A stretch of DNA of 64,000 nucleotides, taken from NCBI RefSeq assembly GCF_024170165.1, contig NZ_JALJXP010000007.1, forward strand, positions 310,001 through 374,000, written 5' to 3'. The DNA is from Pseudomonas nitroreducens. Lineage in GTDB: Bacteria > Pseudomonadota > Gammaproteobacteria > Pseudomonadales > Pseudomonadaceae. The position numbers and the translations under genes were made by a program. The notes below the pieces were generated by a model. That model was given only the letters and a program-made list of their open reading frames with translations. It had not been told where the DNA came from and made no database searches. How positions within the stretch are numbered: position 1 is the first letter of the stretch; each line of letters opens with the position of its first letter. Shown piece after piece: positions 27,648 through 37,294 of the stretch.

Positions 27648-27677
27648 AAAAAACCCTCAGGTATTGCTACCTGAGGG
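27648..27677 (-). terminator. intrinsic terminator of the tRNA-Asp/Asp/Val operon
   Basis: A perfect ten-pair stem CCCTCAGGTA/TACCTGAGGG, with an A run in front on the plus strand giving the U tract on the minus transcript, 10 bp after the last tRNA. Confidence 0.9.
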
Positions 27678-27687
27678 CTTTCGAATA

Positions 27688-27764
27688 TGGCGCAGCGGAC
27701 GGGACTCGAACCCGCGACCCCCGGCGTGACAGGCCGGTATTCTAACCGACTGAACTACCGCTGC
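27688..27764 (-). tRNA. tRNA-Asp(GTC), second copy in the operon
   Basis: 77 nt including an encoded CCA. Acceptor GCAGCGG/CCGCTGC, discriminator G, anticodon GTC, T-loop GGTTCGAGTCC. Identical to the upstream tRNA-Asp. Confidence 0.98.
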
Positions 27765-27860
27765 GTGTCGGTTGGACTTTCGTCCGATAAAGCAACCTCC
27801 TTGCGCCTGGAGTGAATCACTCGACAAGCTGGTTCGGGGTAGGAACCAAGGAGGGGAAAA

Positions 27861-27937
27861 TGGCGCAGCGGACGGGACTCGAACCCGCGACCCCCGGCGT
27901 GACAGGCCGGTATTCTAACCGACTGAACTACCGCTGC
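27861..27937 (-). tRNA. tRNA-Asp(GTC), first copy in the operon
   Basis: 77 nt with CCA, same sequence as the copy at 27688-27764. The 96-bp spacer between them is not duplicated. Confidence 0.98.
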
Positions 27938-27953
27938 GCGTAACTTGCGAGAG

Positions 27954-28029
27954 TGGTGGGTGATGACGGGATCGAACCGCCGACCCTCTGCTTGTAAGGC
28001 AGATGCTCTCCCAGCTGAGCTAATCACCC
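27954..28029 (-). tRNA. tRNA-Val(TAC)
   Basis: 76 nt with encoded CCA. Acceptor GGGTGAT/ATCACCC, anticodon TAC in a CTGCC-TTACAAG loop context, T-loop GGTTCGATCC. It is first in the three-tRNA operon. Confidence 0.98.
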
Positions 28030-28049
28030 TTCGTCTCGAAGTGGGGCGC

Positions 28050-28077
28050 ATTCTACAGCCGGCAGAGCCTAAGTCAA
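28050..28077 (-). promoter_or_regulatory. sigma-70 promoter of the tRNA-Val/Asp/Asp operon
   Basis: Minus strand TTGACT (28077-28072), 16-bp spacer, TAGAAT (28055-28050), then the GC-rich discriminator GCGCCCC. The same discriminator follows the other tRNA promoter at 61612-61640. This is the arrangement expected for stringent control by ppGpp/DksA. Confidence 0.85.
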
Positions 28078-28236
28078 TGCCCTGATTGAATTTTTTTTCA
28101 TTTCCCGCGAAAAAAGTTCGGTGTGCCGTCAGTGGCCTCAAGTCCACGCGCAATCCAGCCTCAGGAAGACTCTACTTCCGTAGGGGTGGAGCTTATCCGC
28201 GAAGCTCTTCTTCTTGGGGCGATACATGATGCCAAC

Positions 28237-28288
28237 CTGTAGGAGCGCGCCATGCGCGCGATCGCGGGCATGGCCCGCTCCTACAGGG
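28237..28288. repeat. REP-like element, copy B (fullest)
   Basis: CTGTAGGAGCGCGCCATGCG, then a CGCGATCG centre, then GCGGGCATGGCCCGCTCC and TACAG: two palindromic cores flanked by CTGTAGGAG and CTCCTACAG. The left half recurs at 56995-57030 and the right half at 3009-3036. Confidence 0.8.
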
Positions 28289-28315
28289 GAACGCTATGCC
28301 CGACACCGAAGTCAG

Positions 28316-28346
28316 AAAAGAAAAAGGGCGACCCTCGGGCCGCCCT
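28316..28346 (-). terminator. intrinsic terminator after the metZ-SDR genes
   Basis: An A-rich tract followed by the stem GGGCG-A-CCC / GGG-C-CGCCC with a two-base loop; the minus transcript ends in U residues 20 bp after the SDR stop. Confidence 0.75.
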
Positions 28347-28365
28347 CCTCTTCCACACCCGACAA

Positions 28366-29133
28366 TCAGTCGAGGTAGATCATCTTGCGCGTCATGCCGC
28401 CGTCAATCACCAGCTCCTGGCCGGTGACGAAGCCGGCACTATCGCCGATCAGCCAGGCCACCGCCGAAGCGATGTCCTCCACCGTGCCGACACGGCCGAC
28501 CAGATGCTGGTCATGATCCAGCTCGGTCAGTGGCTCGGCCTCGCGTTCGCGCAGGTCGCGGGCATCGATCCAGCCAGGGGAAATCGCGTTGACGCGGATA
28601 TCCGGGCCCAGGCTGCCGGCCAGGGCATGGGTCAGCGACAGCAGCCCGCCCTTGCTCGCCGCGTAGGCCTCGGAATTCGGCTCTGACTGGTGCGCCCGGG
28701 TGGAAGCGATATTGACGATGGCACCACCGTGCGCGCGCAGGTACGGCGCGCAGTGCTTGGCCAGCAGCATCGGACCCGTGAGGTTGACCGCCAGGGTGCG
28801 GTTCCACTCGTTCAGGCCCAGGCTTTCCAGCGCCGTGTTGTGCGGCCGGGCGATCGCTGCATTGCTGACCAGCGCATCGAGGCGACCGAACTGGCCGATC
28901 AGCTCAGCCACGGCCGCAGCCACCTGCCCTTCACTGGCCACGTCCAGCGCAATGAAGCTGGCACGCTCACCGAGCGCCGCCGCCACTTTAGGGCCGCGCT
29001 CGCGGTCGATGTCCGCCAGCACCACCTGCCAGCCCTCGGCGACCAGCCAGGCGGCAATGCCCAGGCCGATGCCGTGTGCTGCACCGGTGACCAGCACCAC
29101 CTGGCCGTTGCCCAGGGCGTCCATCATGCTCAC
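28366..29133 (-). CDS. short-chain dehydrogenase/reductase
   Basis: A 255-aa classical SDR. The cofactor motif TGAAHGIG is at 16-23, NAA at 91-93, and the catalytic Ser144, Tyr157 and Lys161 (YAASK) are all present. An acidic residue after the second strand (ADID) suggests preference for NAD over NADP. The start is taken at the GTG overlapping the metZ stop (GTGA); ATG codons 2 and 3 codons later are alternatives. The substrate is unknown. Its link to metZ by overlap suggests shared expression, not a shared reaction. Confidence 0.88.
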   Translation of the reverse strand: MSMMDALGNGQVVLVTGAAHGIGLGIAAWLVAEGWQVVLADIDRERGPKVAAALGERASFIALDVASEGQVAAAVAELIGQFGRLDALVSNAAIARPHNTALESLGLNEWNRTLAVNLTGPMLLAKHCAPYLRAHGGAIVNIASTRAHQSEPNSEAYAASKGGLLSLTHALAGSLGPDIRVNAISPGWIDARDLREREAEPLTELDHDQHLVGRVGTVEDIASAVAWLIGDSAGFVTGQELVIDGGMTRKMIYLD

Positions 29134-30341
29134 AGCGCCGCCAGGCCTCGCGCCAGATCGGCCTTGATGTCATCGACATCTTCCAGGCCCACGGCAACGC
29201 GGATCAGGTTGTCACGGATACCGGCGTTCTCGCGCTCCAGCGGCGACAGGCGACCGTGGGAGGTCGTGGCCGGGTGGGCGATGGTGGTCTTGGTGTCGCC
29301 CAGGTTGGTGGTGATGGATATCATCCGGGTGGCATCGATGCAGCGCCAGGCTGCGGCCTTGTCACCCTTCACCTCGAAGCTCACCACCGCGCCGAAGCCC
29401 TTCTGCTGACGCTTGGCCAGTTCGTGCTGCGGGTGACTGGGCAGGCCTGCGTAGTAAACGCGATCCACGCCCGGCTGCTGCTCAAGCCACTCGGCGACCA
29501 TTTGCGCCGAGGCGCTGTGGGCCTGCATGCGCACGCGCAGGGTTTCCAGGCCCTTGATGAAGATCCAGGCGTTGAACGGGCTGAGCGTCGGGCCGGCAGT
29601 GCGCAGGAAGCCGACGACGGGCTCCATCTGCGCGCGGCGGCCGGCGACCACGCCGCCCATGGTGCGGCCCTGGCCGTCGATGTACTTGGTCGCCGAGTGG
29701 ATCACCACGTCCGCGCCCAGCTTCAGCGGCTGCTGCAGCGCCGGGGTGCAGAAGCAGTTATCCACCGCCAGCAGCGCGCCCTTGGCATGAGCGATTTCGG
29801 CCAGCGCGGCGATATCGACCAGCTCGGCCAGCGGGTTGGACGGCGATTCGACGAAGAACAGCCTGGTGTTCGGCTTGCAGGCCGCTTCCCAGGCTTTCAG
29901 GTCGCTCAGCGGCGGGTAGTCCACCTCGATGCCGAAGCGCTTGAAGTACTTCTCGAACAGGCTGATGGTCGAGCCGAACACGCTGCGCGAGACCAGCACG
30001 TGATCGCCGGCGCTGCACAGGCTCATCACCAGGGAAAGGATGGCCGACATGCCGGTGGACGTGGCCACCGCCTGCTCGGCGCCTTCCAGCGCAGCGATGC
30101 GCTCCTCGAAGGTGCGTACCGTGGGGTTGGTGTAGCGCGAGTAGACGTTGCCCGGCACTTCACCGGCGAAACGCGCGGCCGCATCGGCAGCACTGCGGAA
30201 CACATAGCTGGAGGTGGTGAACAGGCCTTCGCCGTGTTCCGCCTCCGGGGTGCGGCGTTGCCCGGCGCGCACTGCGAGGGTGTCGAAACCGACACCCTCC
30301 AGGTCGCTGTCCAGCCGGCCGGCTTCCCAATCCTGAGCCAT
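29130..30341 (-). CDS. metZ: O-succinylhomoserine sulfhydrylase
   Basis: A 403-aa PLP enzyme of the Cys/Met metabolism family. The PLP lysine is Lys219 in SATKY, with YSRYTNPT near 67-74 and VESPSNP near 164-170. In Pseudomonas MetZ makes homocysteine directly from O-succinylhomoserine and sulfide. The position next to purF, 11 bp downstream of it, is the standard Pseudomonas arrangement and supports metZ over metB/metC paralogs. Confidence 0.93.
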   Translation of the reverse strand: MAQDWEAGRLDSDLEGVGFDTLAVRAGQRRTPEAEHGEGLFTTSSYVFRSAADAAARFAGEVPGNVYSRYTNPTVRTFEERIAALEGAEQAVATSTGMSAILSLVMSLCSAGDHVLVSRSVFGSTISLFEKYFKRFGIEVDYPPLSDLKAWEAACKPNTRLFFVESPSNPLAELVDIAALAEIAHAKGALLAVDNCFCTPALQQPLKLGADVVIHSATKYIDGQGRTMGGVVAGRRAQMEPVVGFLRTAGPTLSPFNAWIFIKGLETLRVRMQAHSASAQMVAEWLEQQPGVDRVYYAGLPSHPQHELAKRQQKGFGAVVSFEVKGDKAAAWRCIDATRMISITTNLGDTKTTIAHPATTSHGRLSPLERENAGIRDNLIRVAVGLEDVDDIKADLARGLAAL

Positions 30342-30352
30342 GCCTGCTCTCC

Positions 30353-31858
30353 TTAGTCGTTATAGAGATCGATGATGGCGCTGACCGCGGCACCCTTGGT
30401 CTTGGTGGAGTCGTTGCGCGCCTGGTCGATCTTGTTCAGATAGGCTTCGTCGACGTCACCAGTGACGTACTCACCGTTGAACACGGCGCAGTCGAAGCGG
30501 TCGATCTTGATCTTGCCGCCCTCGGTGGATTCGATCAGGTCCTGCAGGTCCTGATACACCAGCCAGTCGGCGCCGATCAGCTCGCCGACTTCCTCGGTGC
30601 TGCGGTTGTGCGCGATCAGTTCGTGGGCGCTCGGCATGTCGATGCCGTAGACGTTGGGGTAGCGCACTGCCGGGGCGGCGGAGCAGAAGTAGACGTTCTT
30701 CGCGCCGGCCTCGCGGGCCATCTGGATGATCTGCTTGCAGGTGGTGCCGCGAACGATGGAGTCGTCCACCAGCATCACGTTCTTGCCGCGGAATTCCAGC
30801 TCGATGGCGTTGAGCTTCTGGCGTACCGATTTCTTCCGCGCGGCCTGGCCGGGCATGATGAAGGTACGGCCGATGTAGCGGTTCTTCACGAAGCCTTCGC
30901 GGAACTTCACGCCCAGGCGGTTGGCCAGCTCCAGCGCGGCGGTGCGGCTGGTGTCCGGGATCGGGATGACCACATCGATGTCGTGGTCCGGACGCTCGCG
31001 GAGGATCTTGTCGGCCAGCTTCTCGCCCATGCGCAGGCGCGCCTTGTAGACCGAGATGCCGTCGATGATGGAGTCCGGACGGGCCAGGTAGACGTGCTCG
31101 AAGATGCACGGCGCGTACTGCGGGTTGGCCGCGCACTGGCGGGTGTAGAGCTTGCCGTCTTCGGTGATGTACACCGCTTCGCCCGGAGCCAGGTCGCGGA
31201 TCAGGGTAAAGCCGAGGACGTCCAGGGCCACGCTTTCCGAGGCAATCATGTACTCCACGCCGTTCTCGGTGTGACGCTGGCCGAAGACGATCGGGCGGAT
31301 CGCATGGGGATCGCGGAAACCGACGATGCCGTAGCCGGTGATCATCGCCACCACGGCGTAGCCACCCACGCAGCGGGCATGCACGCCGGCGACGGCGGCG
31401 AACACATCTTCCTCGGTGGGCTGCAGCTTGTTGCGCACCGCCAGCTCATGGGCGAACACGTTGAGCAGCACTTCCGAGTCGGAATTGGTGTTTACGTGGC
31501 GCAGGTCGGATTCGTAGATTTCCTTGGCCAGCTGCTCGACGTTGGTCAGGTTGCCGTTGTGCGCCAGGGTGATGCCGTAGGGCGAGTTGACGTAGAACGG
31601 CTGCGCCTCGGCGGAGCTGGAGCTGCCCGCGGTCGGGTAACGCACATGGCCGATGCCGATCTTGCCGACCAGACGCTGCATGTGACGCTGCTGGAAGACG
31701 TCACGGACCAGGCCGTTGTCCTTGCGCAGGTACAGGCGGTCGTCCTGACAGGTGACAATCCCCGCAGCGTCCTGGCCACGATGCTGGAGAACAGTGAGGG
31801 CGTCATAGAGCGCCTGATTCACGTTCGACTTGCCCACGATACCGACGATGCCACACAT
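30353..31858 (-). CDS. purF: amidophosphoribosyltransferase
   Basis: A 501-aa protein from the ATG at 31858, so that the product starts MCGIVGIVG and Cys2 becomes the N-terminal nucleophile of the glutaminase domain. The C-terminal phosphoribosyltransferase domain carries the PRPP loop [13 protein letters not shown]. It catalyses the first committed step of purine synthesis. An in-frame start three codons upstream would bury the cysteine and was rejected. Confidence 0.97.
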   Translation of the reverse strand: MCGIVGIVGKSNVNQALYDALTVLQHRGQDAAGIVTCQDDRLYLRKDNGLVRDVFQQRHMQRLVGKIGIGHVRYPTAGSSSSAEAQPFYVNSPYGITLAHNGNLTNVEQLAKEIYESDLRHVNTNSDSEVLLNVFAHELAVRNKLQPTEEDVFAAVAGVHARCVGGYAVVAMITGYGIVGFRDPHAIRPIVFGQRHTENGVEYMIASESVALDVLGFTLIRDLAPGEAVYITEDGKLYTRQCAANPQYAPCIFEHVYLARPDSIIDGISVYKARLRMGEKLADKILRERPDHDIDVVIPIPDTSRTAALELANRLGVKFREGFVKNRYIGRTFIMPGQAARKKSVRQKLNAIELEFRGKNVMLVDDSIVRGTTCKQIIQMAREAGAKNVYFCSAAPAVRYPNVYGIDMPSAHELIAHNRSTEEVGELIGADWLVYQDLQDLIESTEGGKIKIDRFDCAVFNGEYVTGDVDEAYLNKIDQARNDSTKTKGAAVSAIIDLYND

Positions 31859-31964
31859 GCGACGCAACCCCTAGTTGGTGTTCAGGCTAAAACAATTCCG
31901 TATTCGGCAGTATCCACCGGACCTGCCGTAGCGGCGACGGCTACCCGTCGCCTCCGCCCACCCG

Positions 31965-32507
31965 TCACTGGGTCGGCAGCAAGGACCCTACTCCGGATGG
32001 CGGAGTGATGGTCACGCCGGACATCCACTGCCCGGCAAAAGTCAGGATGAAGTTCTTCGACCAGTCGGCGACCATCAGGAAATGCGGCATCAGTACCGAT
32101 TGCTGCCACCACGGGTCCTGTTGCACCGGCGCAAGGCTCAGCAGACCGACCAGCAGAACCACCAGCAGCACGCCACGGGCGCCACCGAACACCATGCCGA
32201 GCACGCGGTCGGTGCCGGACATGCCGGTCACCCGCACCAGCTCGCTGATGAGGAAATTGACGAGTGCGCCCAGCAGCAGCGTGACGACGAAAAGCAGCGC
32301 GCAGGCGGCGATGACACGCCCCGAGGGCAGCTGGATGTAGGGTGCGAGATGCTCGGCCAGGGCGCCGCCGAACATCCAGGCGACCGCACCGGCTACGATC
32401 CAGGTGACCAGCGACAGGGCTTCCTTGACGAAACCACGGCTCAAGCTGATCAGGCTGGAAATGACGATGATGCCGATCATCGTCCAATCGACCCAGGTAA
32501 ATGCCAC
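31965..32507 (-). CDS. cvpA: CvpA family inner-membrane protein
   Basis: A 180-aa protein with four hydrophobic helices starting MAFTWVDWTMIGIIVISSLI; the conserved SLSRGFVKEALSL follows. CvpA was named for colicin V production; in Gram-negatives it supports envelope homeostasis. The gene precedes purF as in E. coli. Confidence 0.93.
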   Translation of the reverse strand: MAFTWVDWTMIGIIVISSLISLSRGFVKEALSLVTWIVAGAVAWMFGGALAEHLAPYIQLPSGRVIAACALLFVVTLLLGALVNFLISELVRVTGMSGTDRVLGMVFGGARGVLLVVLLVGLLSLAPVQQDPWWQQSVLMPHFLMVADWSKNFILTFAGQWMSGVTITPPSGVGSLLPTQ

Positions 32508-32525
32508 GTTGCGGCCCAGAAACGG

Positions 32526-32586
32526 AAAGGCCCCGCATTTTAGCAGAGGCCTTCGATTTAGAAGAGCCCCAGTTTGACTTGGGGCC
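32526..32586 (-). other. two hairpins between dedD and cvpA
   Basis: AGGCC...GGCCT (32527-32552) and GCCCCA...TGGGGC (32565-32585) lie in the 104-bp gap. The minus transcript has only a weak pyrimidine run after the first stem it meets (TCTTCT), so this may be partial termination or RNA processing. Confidence 0.4.
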
Positions 32587-32611
32587 GATTGAAAGAATCT
32601 AACGAACGGGC

Positions 32612-33280
32612 TCAGCCCCGCTCAGGCTGGAAGCGCACCACGAAACCGTTGAGCTTCTGCTGCTTGCCGAGCTGGTCGCGCAGTCGGTCCGCCTCGGCGC
32701 GTTCGACCACCGGCCCGACAAATACGCGGTTCATGCCGTCGAAACTGCGCACGTAGGCGTTGTAGCCCTGGCTGCGCAGGGACTTCTGCAGCTCGTCAGC
32801 GCGAGCACGGTTGGACAGGCTGGCCAGTTGCACCGACCAGCTCACCGGCAGGTTGTTGCTGTCCAGGCGCTGGGCCGGCTGTTGCACCGGAGCTGCGGGG
32901 GCAGCGCTGGCTTGAGCCGGCTGCTGAGCCGGCGCGGCAGGCTTGGGCGCGGCCGGTTGCGGGGCCGGAGCCTTGGGCGGCGCCGGCTGGGCCTGCTGGG
33001 TCGGCAGGCTGGCGATGGGCGCGGAAGGCGCCTGCGCCGGAGCTGCTTCGGCTGGCGGCACGGCGTTATCCGCGTCTTCGACCTGCGGCTCGGGAACTTC
33101 GGTGGGTTGCACTTCGACCGCGGGCATCGCTGGCGGCTTGGGCATCACCGGCGCCTCGACCACCACCTGGCGTACATCATCCTCGCGGGAGAACAGCATC
33201 GGCAGGAAGATCACGGCGAGTGCCAGCAGCACCAGCGCTCCGACTACCCGCTGCTTGAGCCCCTTATCGAGCAACGCCAT
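32612..33280 (-). CDS. dedD: SPOR-domain protein DedD
   Basis: A 222-aa protein. One N-terminal membrane helix (VVGALVLLALAVIFLPML) is followed by a long Pro/Ala-rich linker with PAAP and APAQ repeats and a C-terminal SPOR domain (VSWSVQLASLSNR ... RVFVGPVVERAEADRL), which binds denuded peptidoglycan at the septum. The ATG at 33280 has an AGGGGAG site. Position between folC and cvpA matches dedD of E. coli. Confidence 0.92.
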   Translation of the reverse strand: MALLDKGLKQRVVGALVLLALAVIFLPMLFSREDDVRQVVVEAPVMPKPPAMPAVEVQPTEVPEPQVEDADNAVPPAEAAPAQAPSAPIASLPTQQAQPAPPKAPAPQPAAPKPAAPAQQPAQASAAPAAPVQQPAQRLDSNNLPVSWSVQLASLSNRARADELQKSLRSQGYNAYVRSFDGMNRVFVGPVVERAEADRLRDQLGKQQKLNGFVVRFQPERG

Positions 33281-33326
33281 GCACAACTCCCCTTAGGTCC
33301 ACTTATTGAGCAGCTCATCGAGCCGC

Positions 33327-34607
33327 TTATTGGGCAGCCTTGGCGAGCCACTCCAGGGCATCCGCCACGCTGTAGAACGAACCGAACACCAGGATCTCGT
33401 CATCGGTGCCCGCCGCATCGCATTGCGCCACCAGCGCCGCGGCGATATCGCCATGGCAGCTGACCTGCGCCCCGCGAGCCTGCAGCGCGGCTTCCAGCTC
33501 TGCGGCCGGTCGGCTGCGACCGCTGGGCAGCGGCGCGACGGCCCAATCCTGCACCAAGCCGAGCAAGGGTTCCAGTACGCCGTCGAGATCCTTGTCCGCC
33601 AGCAGACCGAACACCGCATGGCGCACACCCTTGGGCGGCGCCGCGCGCAAGCGGCTGGCGAGGTATTGCGCCGCGTGCGGATTATGCCCGACGTCGAGCA
33701 GCAAGTGGCGCTCTTCGCCGTGCCATTGCACGGTGCGGCGATCCAGGCGACCGGTCACGCGGGTACGCTGCAGCGCGGCGACCAGTTGCTCGGACTGCCA
33801 CGGCAGATCCAGCAGGGCATAGACCTGCAAGGCCAGCGCCGCGTTCTCCATCGGCAGGTCGAGCAGCGGCAGGTTGTGCAGGCTCAGCGCTTCGCCGGTG
33901 GCGGAGCGCCCGCGCCAGTGCCAGTCGCCCTCGCCCATCGCCAGGTCGAAGTCGCGACCGCGCAGGACCAGCGGCGAGCCGAGCTTGCGCGCCTGCTCCA
34001 TGATCGGCGCCGGCGGTTCCAGGTCACCGCAGACCGCAGGCTTGCCGGCGCGGAAGATGCCGGCCTTCTCGAAGGCCACGCTTTCGCGGGTATCACCCAG
34101 CCAGTCGGCGTGATCGATGCCGATACTGGTGACTGCCGCGATGTCGGAGTCGATCAGGTTGACCGCATCCAGGCGACCGCCCAGGCCGACTTCCAGCACC
34201 ACCGCATCGAGGTGGGCGCGCTCGAACAGCCAGAAGGCCGCGAGGGTGCCCATCTCGAAGTAGGTCAGGGAAATTTCGCCGCGGGCCGTCTCAACGGCGG
34301 CGAAGGCTGCGCAGAGCTCCTCGTCGCTGGCCTCGACGCCATCGATGAGCACGCGCTCGTTGTAGCGCAGCAGATGCGGCGAGCTGTACACGCCGACGCG
34401 CTGGCCCTGCTCGCCGAGCAGGGCGGCGAGGAAGGCACAGGTGGAACCCTTGCCGTTGGTGCCGGTGACGGTCACCACGCGGGGCGCGGGGCGCCCCAGG
34501 CCAAGCCGGCCAGCCACTTCACGGGAGCGATCCAGCCCCATGTCGATAGCCGTGGGGTGGAGTTGTTCGAGATAGCTGAGCCAGTCGGCAAGGGTACGTT
34601 GGGTCAT
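33327..34607 (-). CDS. folC: bifunctional folylpolyglutamate / dihydrofolate synthase
   Basis: A 426-aa protein from the ATG at 34607, which overlaps the accD stop by 4 bp (ATGA). The P-loop is GTNGKGS (49-55). LDVGHNPHA in the C-terminal half is the family's second signature. It makes dihydrofolate from dihydropteroate and adds glutamates to folates. The frame is open far upstream, but that is an out-of-frame shadow of accD. Confidence 0.96.
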   Translation of the reverse strand: MTQRTLADWLSYLEQLHPTAIDMGLDRSREVAGRLGLGRPAPRVVTVTGTNGKGSTCAFLAALLGEQGQRVGVYSSPHLLRYNERVLIDGVEASDEELCAAFAAVETARGEISLTYFEMGTLAAFWLFERAHLDAVVLEVGLGGRLDAVNLIDSDIAAVTSIGIDHADWLGDTRESVAFEKAGIFRAGKPAVCGDLEPPAPIMEQARKLGSPLVLRGRDFDLAMGEGDWHWRGRSATGEALSLHNLPLLDLPMENAALALQVYALLDLPWQSEQLVAALQRTRVTGRLDRRTVQWHGEERHLLLDVGHNPHAAQYLASRLRAAPPKGVRHAVFGLLADKDLDGVLEPLLGLVQDWAVAPLPSGRSRPAAELEAALQARGAQVSCHGDIAAALVAQCDAAGTDDEILVFGSFYSVADALEWLAKAAQ

Positions 34608-35479
34608 CCTGCGAGCGCGGTACTTGGAGTGTGGGTGAATTTGGCCAGCAGGCTGGCGAGCCGCTGACGCATTTCTGCACGGTGGACGATCATGTCGATG
34701 GCGCCGTGCTCCAGCAGGAACTCGCTGCGCTGGAAGCCTTCCGGCAGCTTCTCGCGCACGGTCTGTTCGATCACCCGCGGGCCGGCGAAGCCGATCAGGG
34801 CGCGCGGCTCGCCGACGATCACATCGCCGAGCATCGCCAGGCTGGCGGACACGCCACCGTAGACCGGATCGGTCAGCACGGAGATGAACGGAATACCTTC
34901 TTCGCGCAGGCGAGCCAGGGCGGCGGAGGTCTTGGCCATCTGCATCAGGGAGATCAGCGCTTCCTGCATGCGCGCGCCACCCGAAGCGGAGAAGCAGATC
35001 ATCGGGCAACGGTTTTCCAGGGCATAGTTCGCCGCGCGCACGAAGCGCTCGCCAACGATGGAGCCCATGGAGCCGCCCATGAAGGAGAATTCGAAGGCGC
35101 TGACCACAACCGGCAGGCCCATCAGCTTGCCGCTCATGGAGATCAGCGCGTCCTTCTCGCCGGTATCCTTCTGCGCGGCCGTCAGGCGGTCCTTGTACTT
35201 CTTGCTGTCGCGGAACTTCAGGCGGTCCACCGGCTCCAGCTCGGCGCCCAGCTCCTCGCGGCCTTCCTCATCGAGGAAGATATCGATGCGCGCGCGGGCG
35301 CCGATACGCATGTGGTGATCGCACTTGGGGCAGACGTCGAGGGTCTTTTCCAGCTCCGGACGGTACAGCACCGCCTCGCAGGACGGGCACTTGTGCCACA
35401 GGCCTTCCGGAACCGAGCTCTTCTTCGCCTCGGAACGCATGATGGAAGGGATCAGCTTGTCTACCAGCCAGTTGCTCAT
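34604..35479 (-). CDS. accD: acetyl-CoA carboxylase carboxyltransferase subunit beta
   Basis: A 291-aa protein. The ATG at 35479 is chosen because its GGAG site is 8 bp away; the GTG two codons upstream lies only 2 bp from it. A zinc ribbon is formed by Cys31, Cys34, Cys50 and Cys53. The carboxyltransferase core has [11 protein letters not shown]. It transfers the carboxyl group from biotin to acetyl-CoA together with AccA, encoded elsewhere. Confidence 0.97.
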   Translation of the reverse strand: MSNWLVDKLIPSIMRSEAKKSSVPEGLWHKCPSCEAVLYRPELEKTLDVCPKCDHHMRIGARARIDIFLDEEGREELGAELEPVDRLKFRDSKKYKDRLTAAQKDTGEKDALISMSGKLMGLPVVVSAFEFSFMGGSMGSIVGERFVRAANYALENRCPMICFSASGGARMQEALISLMQMAKTSAALARLREEGIPFISVLTDPVYGGVSASLAMLGDVIVGEPRALIGFAGPRVIEQTVREKLPEGFQRSEFLLEHGAIDMIVHRAEMRQRLASLLAKFTHTPSTALAG

Positions 35480-35736
35480 GCTCACGTCTCCAGTGCAGGG
35501 GCACAGCGCGGTGGGTTGCGCGTGCCTCTGAGCAAATTCATCGTCGCGGTTTCGACCTCAAGGCCGGAACCCCTCGCAAACAAAGGCGCCGCCTGGGGCG
35601 TCGCCACGGATACAGCTCTCGATGCGGGCCGCCGGCGGACAAGGTTGTCAGCACCGACGACGCCCAGCGCCACCCGCAGGTGGCGATTGGGTAGTGGACG
35701 GCGGCGGGCCGCTCGTCGTCACATGAAGATTCCGCG

Positions 35737-36360
35737 TCAGGCCACCGAACGACACTGGGCGATGAAGTCGCGGATCTTCTGCGCATCCTTGATGCCCTTG
35801 CTTGCCTCCACCCCGCCGCTCACATCCACGGCGTAAGGGCGCACCTGGGCAATGGCATCGGCCACGTTGGCCACCGTCAGGCCACCGGCCAGGATCAGCG
35901 GACGCTGCACATCCTTCGGCACCAGGGACCAGTCGAAGGCCAGCCCGGTTCCGCCAGGAATACCCTCCACGTAGGTATCGAGCAGGAAGCCACTGGCCTG
36001 TGGATACTTCGCAATCTGCGCCGCCACGTCGTCACCCGGCTTCACGCGCAGGGCCTTGAGGTAGCGCTTGTGCCAGCCGGAGCAGGCCTCCGGCGTCTCG
36101 TCGCCGTGGAACTGCAGGACGTCCAGCGGCACCGCGTCGAGGATTTCCCCCAACTCGCAGCGACTGGCGTCGACGAACAGGCCGACGGTGCTGACGAAGG
36201 GCGGCAACGCGGCCACGATCGCCCGCGCCTGCTGGATGCTCACCGCACGCGGGCTCTTGGCGTAGAACACCAGGCCGATGGCGTCGGCACCCGCCTCGGC
36301 GGCGGCCAGGGCATCCTCGACTCGGGTAATACCGCAGATTTTGATGCGAACGGCGGACAA
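35737..36360 (-). CDS. trpF: phosphoribosylanthranilate isomerase
   Basis: A 207-aa TIM barrel if the TTG at 36360 is the start, giving [13 protein letters not shown], the normal family N-terminus. No ATG or GTG exists in frame near here; the only other candidate is a TTG at 36402. KICGIT, GVFV-like GLFVDAS, LQFHGDE and the phosphate-binding LAGGL are all present. It catalyses step three of tryptophan synthesis. The 257-bp gap before accD shows no gene. Confidence 0.93.
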   Translation of the reverse strand: MSAVRIKICGITRVEDALAAAEAGADAIGLVFYAKSPRAVSIQQARAIVAALPPFVSTVGLFVDASRCELGEILDAVPLDVLQFHGDETPEACSGWHKRYLKALRVKPGDDVAAQIAKYPQASGFLLDTYVEGIPGGTGLAFDWSLVPKDVQRPLILAGGLTVANVADAIAQVRPYAVDVSGGVEASKGIKDAQKIRDFIAQCRSVA

Positions 36361-36417
36361 GATGCAGCAACCTTCAGGCAATTGATCGATCGATGGTAGC
36401 AAATGACCCTGGCATCG

Positions 36418-37275
36418 TCAGCCAAAGGTATCCGGCAAACTTGAAAGGAAATGTGGCCCCAGGTAGCGCTCGGGCAACACGAACTCCTCCGGGTATTCCA
36501 CGCTCACCAGGTACAGCCCGTAGGGGTGCGCAGTGATACCGCTGGCGCGCCGATCGCGCGCGGCCAGCGCCTCCGCCGCCCACTCCACCGGGCGCTCGCC
36601 GGCACCAATGGTCATCAGCATCCCGGCAAAGTTGCGCACCATGTGATGCAGGAAGGCATTGGCACGGACATCCAGCACGATGAAGCGCCCATGCTCGATC
36701 ACCTCGAGATGGTGCACCGTCTTGATGGCCGACTTGGCCTGGCACTGCACCGCGCGGAACGAGGTGAAGTCGTGGGTACCGACCAGCGCCTTCGCCGCTT
36801 CACGCATGCGCGAGACATCCAGCGGACGGTGGTTCCAGGTGACTTCCTCGGCCATATGCGCCGGGCGGATCTGGTCGTTGTAGATCACGTAGCGATAGCG
36901 CCGTGCCATGGCAGTGAAGCGCGCATGGAAATGCGCCGGCATCACCTTGGCCCAGGTCACGCTGATGTCGTTGGGCAGGTTGGCATTGGTGCCCATGACC
37001 CAGGCGATGAGCGAGCGCTCGGCGGTGGTGTCGAAATGCACCACCTGCCCGCTCGCATGCACCAGGGCATCGGTGCGCCCCGCGCACATCAGCGAAACCG
37101 GATGGTCAGCCACCCGCGACAGGGCTTTTTCCAGCGCGCCCTGCACGGTCGGCACTCCATTTTCCTGGCGCTGCCAACCGCGATAACGCGAGCCTTTGAA
37201 TTCGACGCCCAGGGCAATCCTGGAAACGCCAACGGCGGCCGATTCGGCCGCCGCTGAGGGTACTGCTTCAATCAT
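36418..37275 (-). CDS. truA: tRNA pseudouridine(38-40) synthase
   Basis: A 285-aa protein. The catalytic Asp lies in GRTDALVHA; the usual motif is GRTDAGVHA, so a Leu replaces the Gly. Further family motifs are ALEKALSR, FHARFTAMARRYRY and NAFLHHMVRN. It modifies U38-U40 in the anticodon arm. It lies between fimV and trpF as in P. aeruginosa. Confidence 0.95.
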   Translation of the reverse strand: MIEAVPSAAAESAAVGVSRIALGVEFKGSRYRGWQRQENGVPTVQGALEKALSRVADHPVSLMCAGRTDALVHASGQVVHFDTTAERSLIAWVMGTNANLPNDISVTWAKVMPAHFHARFTAMARRYRYVIYNDQIRPAHMAEEVTWNHRPLDVSRMREAAKALVGTHDFTSFRAVQCQAKSAIKTVHHLEVIEHGRFIVLDVRANAFLHHMVRNFAGMLMTIGAGERPVEWAAEALAARDRRASGITAHPYGLYLVSVEYPEEFVLPERYLGPHFLSSLPDTFG

Positions 37276-37294
37276 CTATCTGGAGCCTTCCGGC

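Larger units (their letters stand above)
28030..28365. other. 336-bp gap between tRNA-Val and the SDR gene
   Basis: Contains the tRNA promoter, a REP-like element (28237-28288) and the terminator of the SDR transcript (28316-28346). No gene is seen. In PAO1, as I remember it, the xcpP-Z/xcpQ type II secretion cluster occupies this position. Confidence 0.7.

Noticed and set aside
33327-35009. N-terminal extension of folC by about 134 codons
   Set aside because: The extension lies inside accD in another frame; the ATG at 34607 overlapping the accD stop gives the normal protein.
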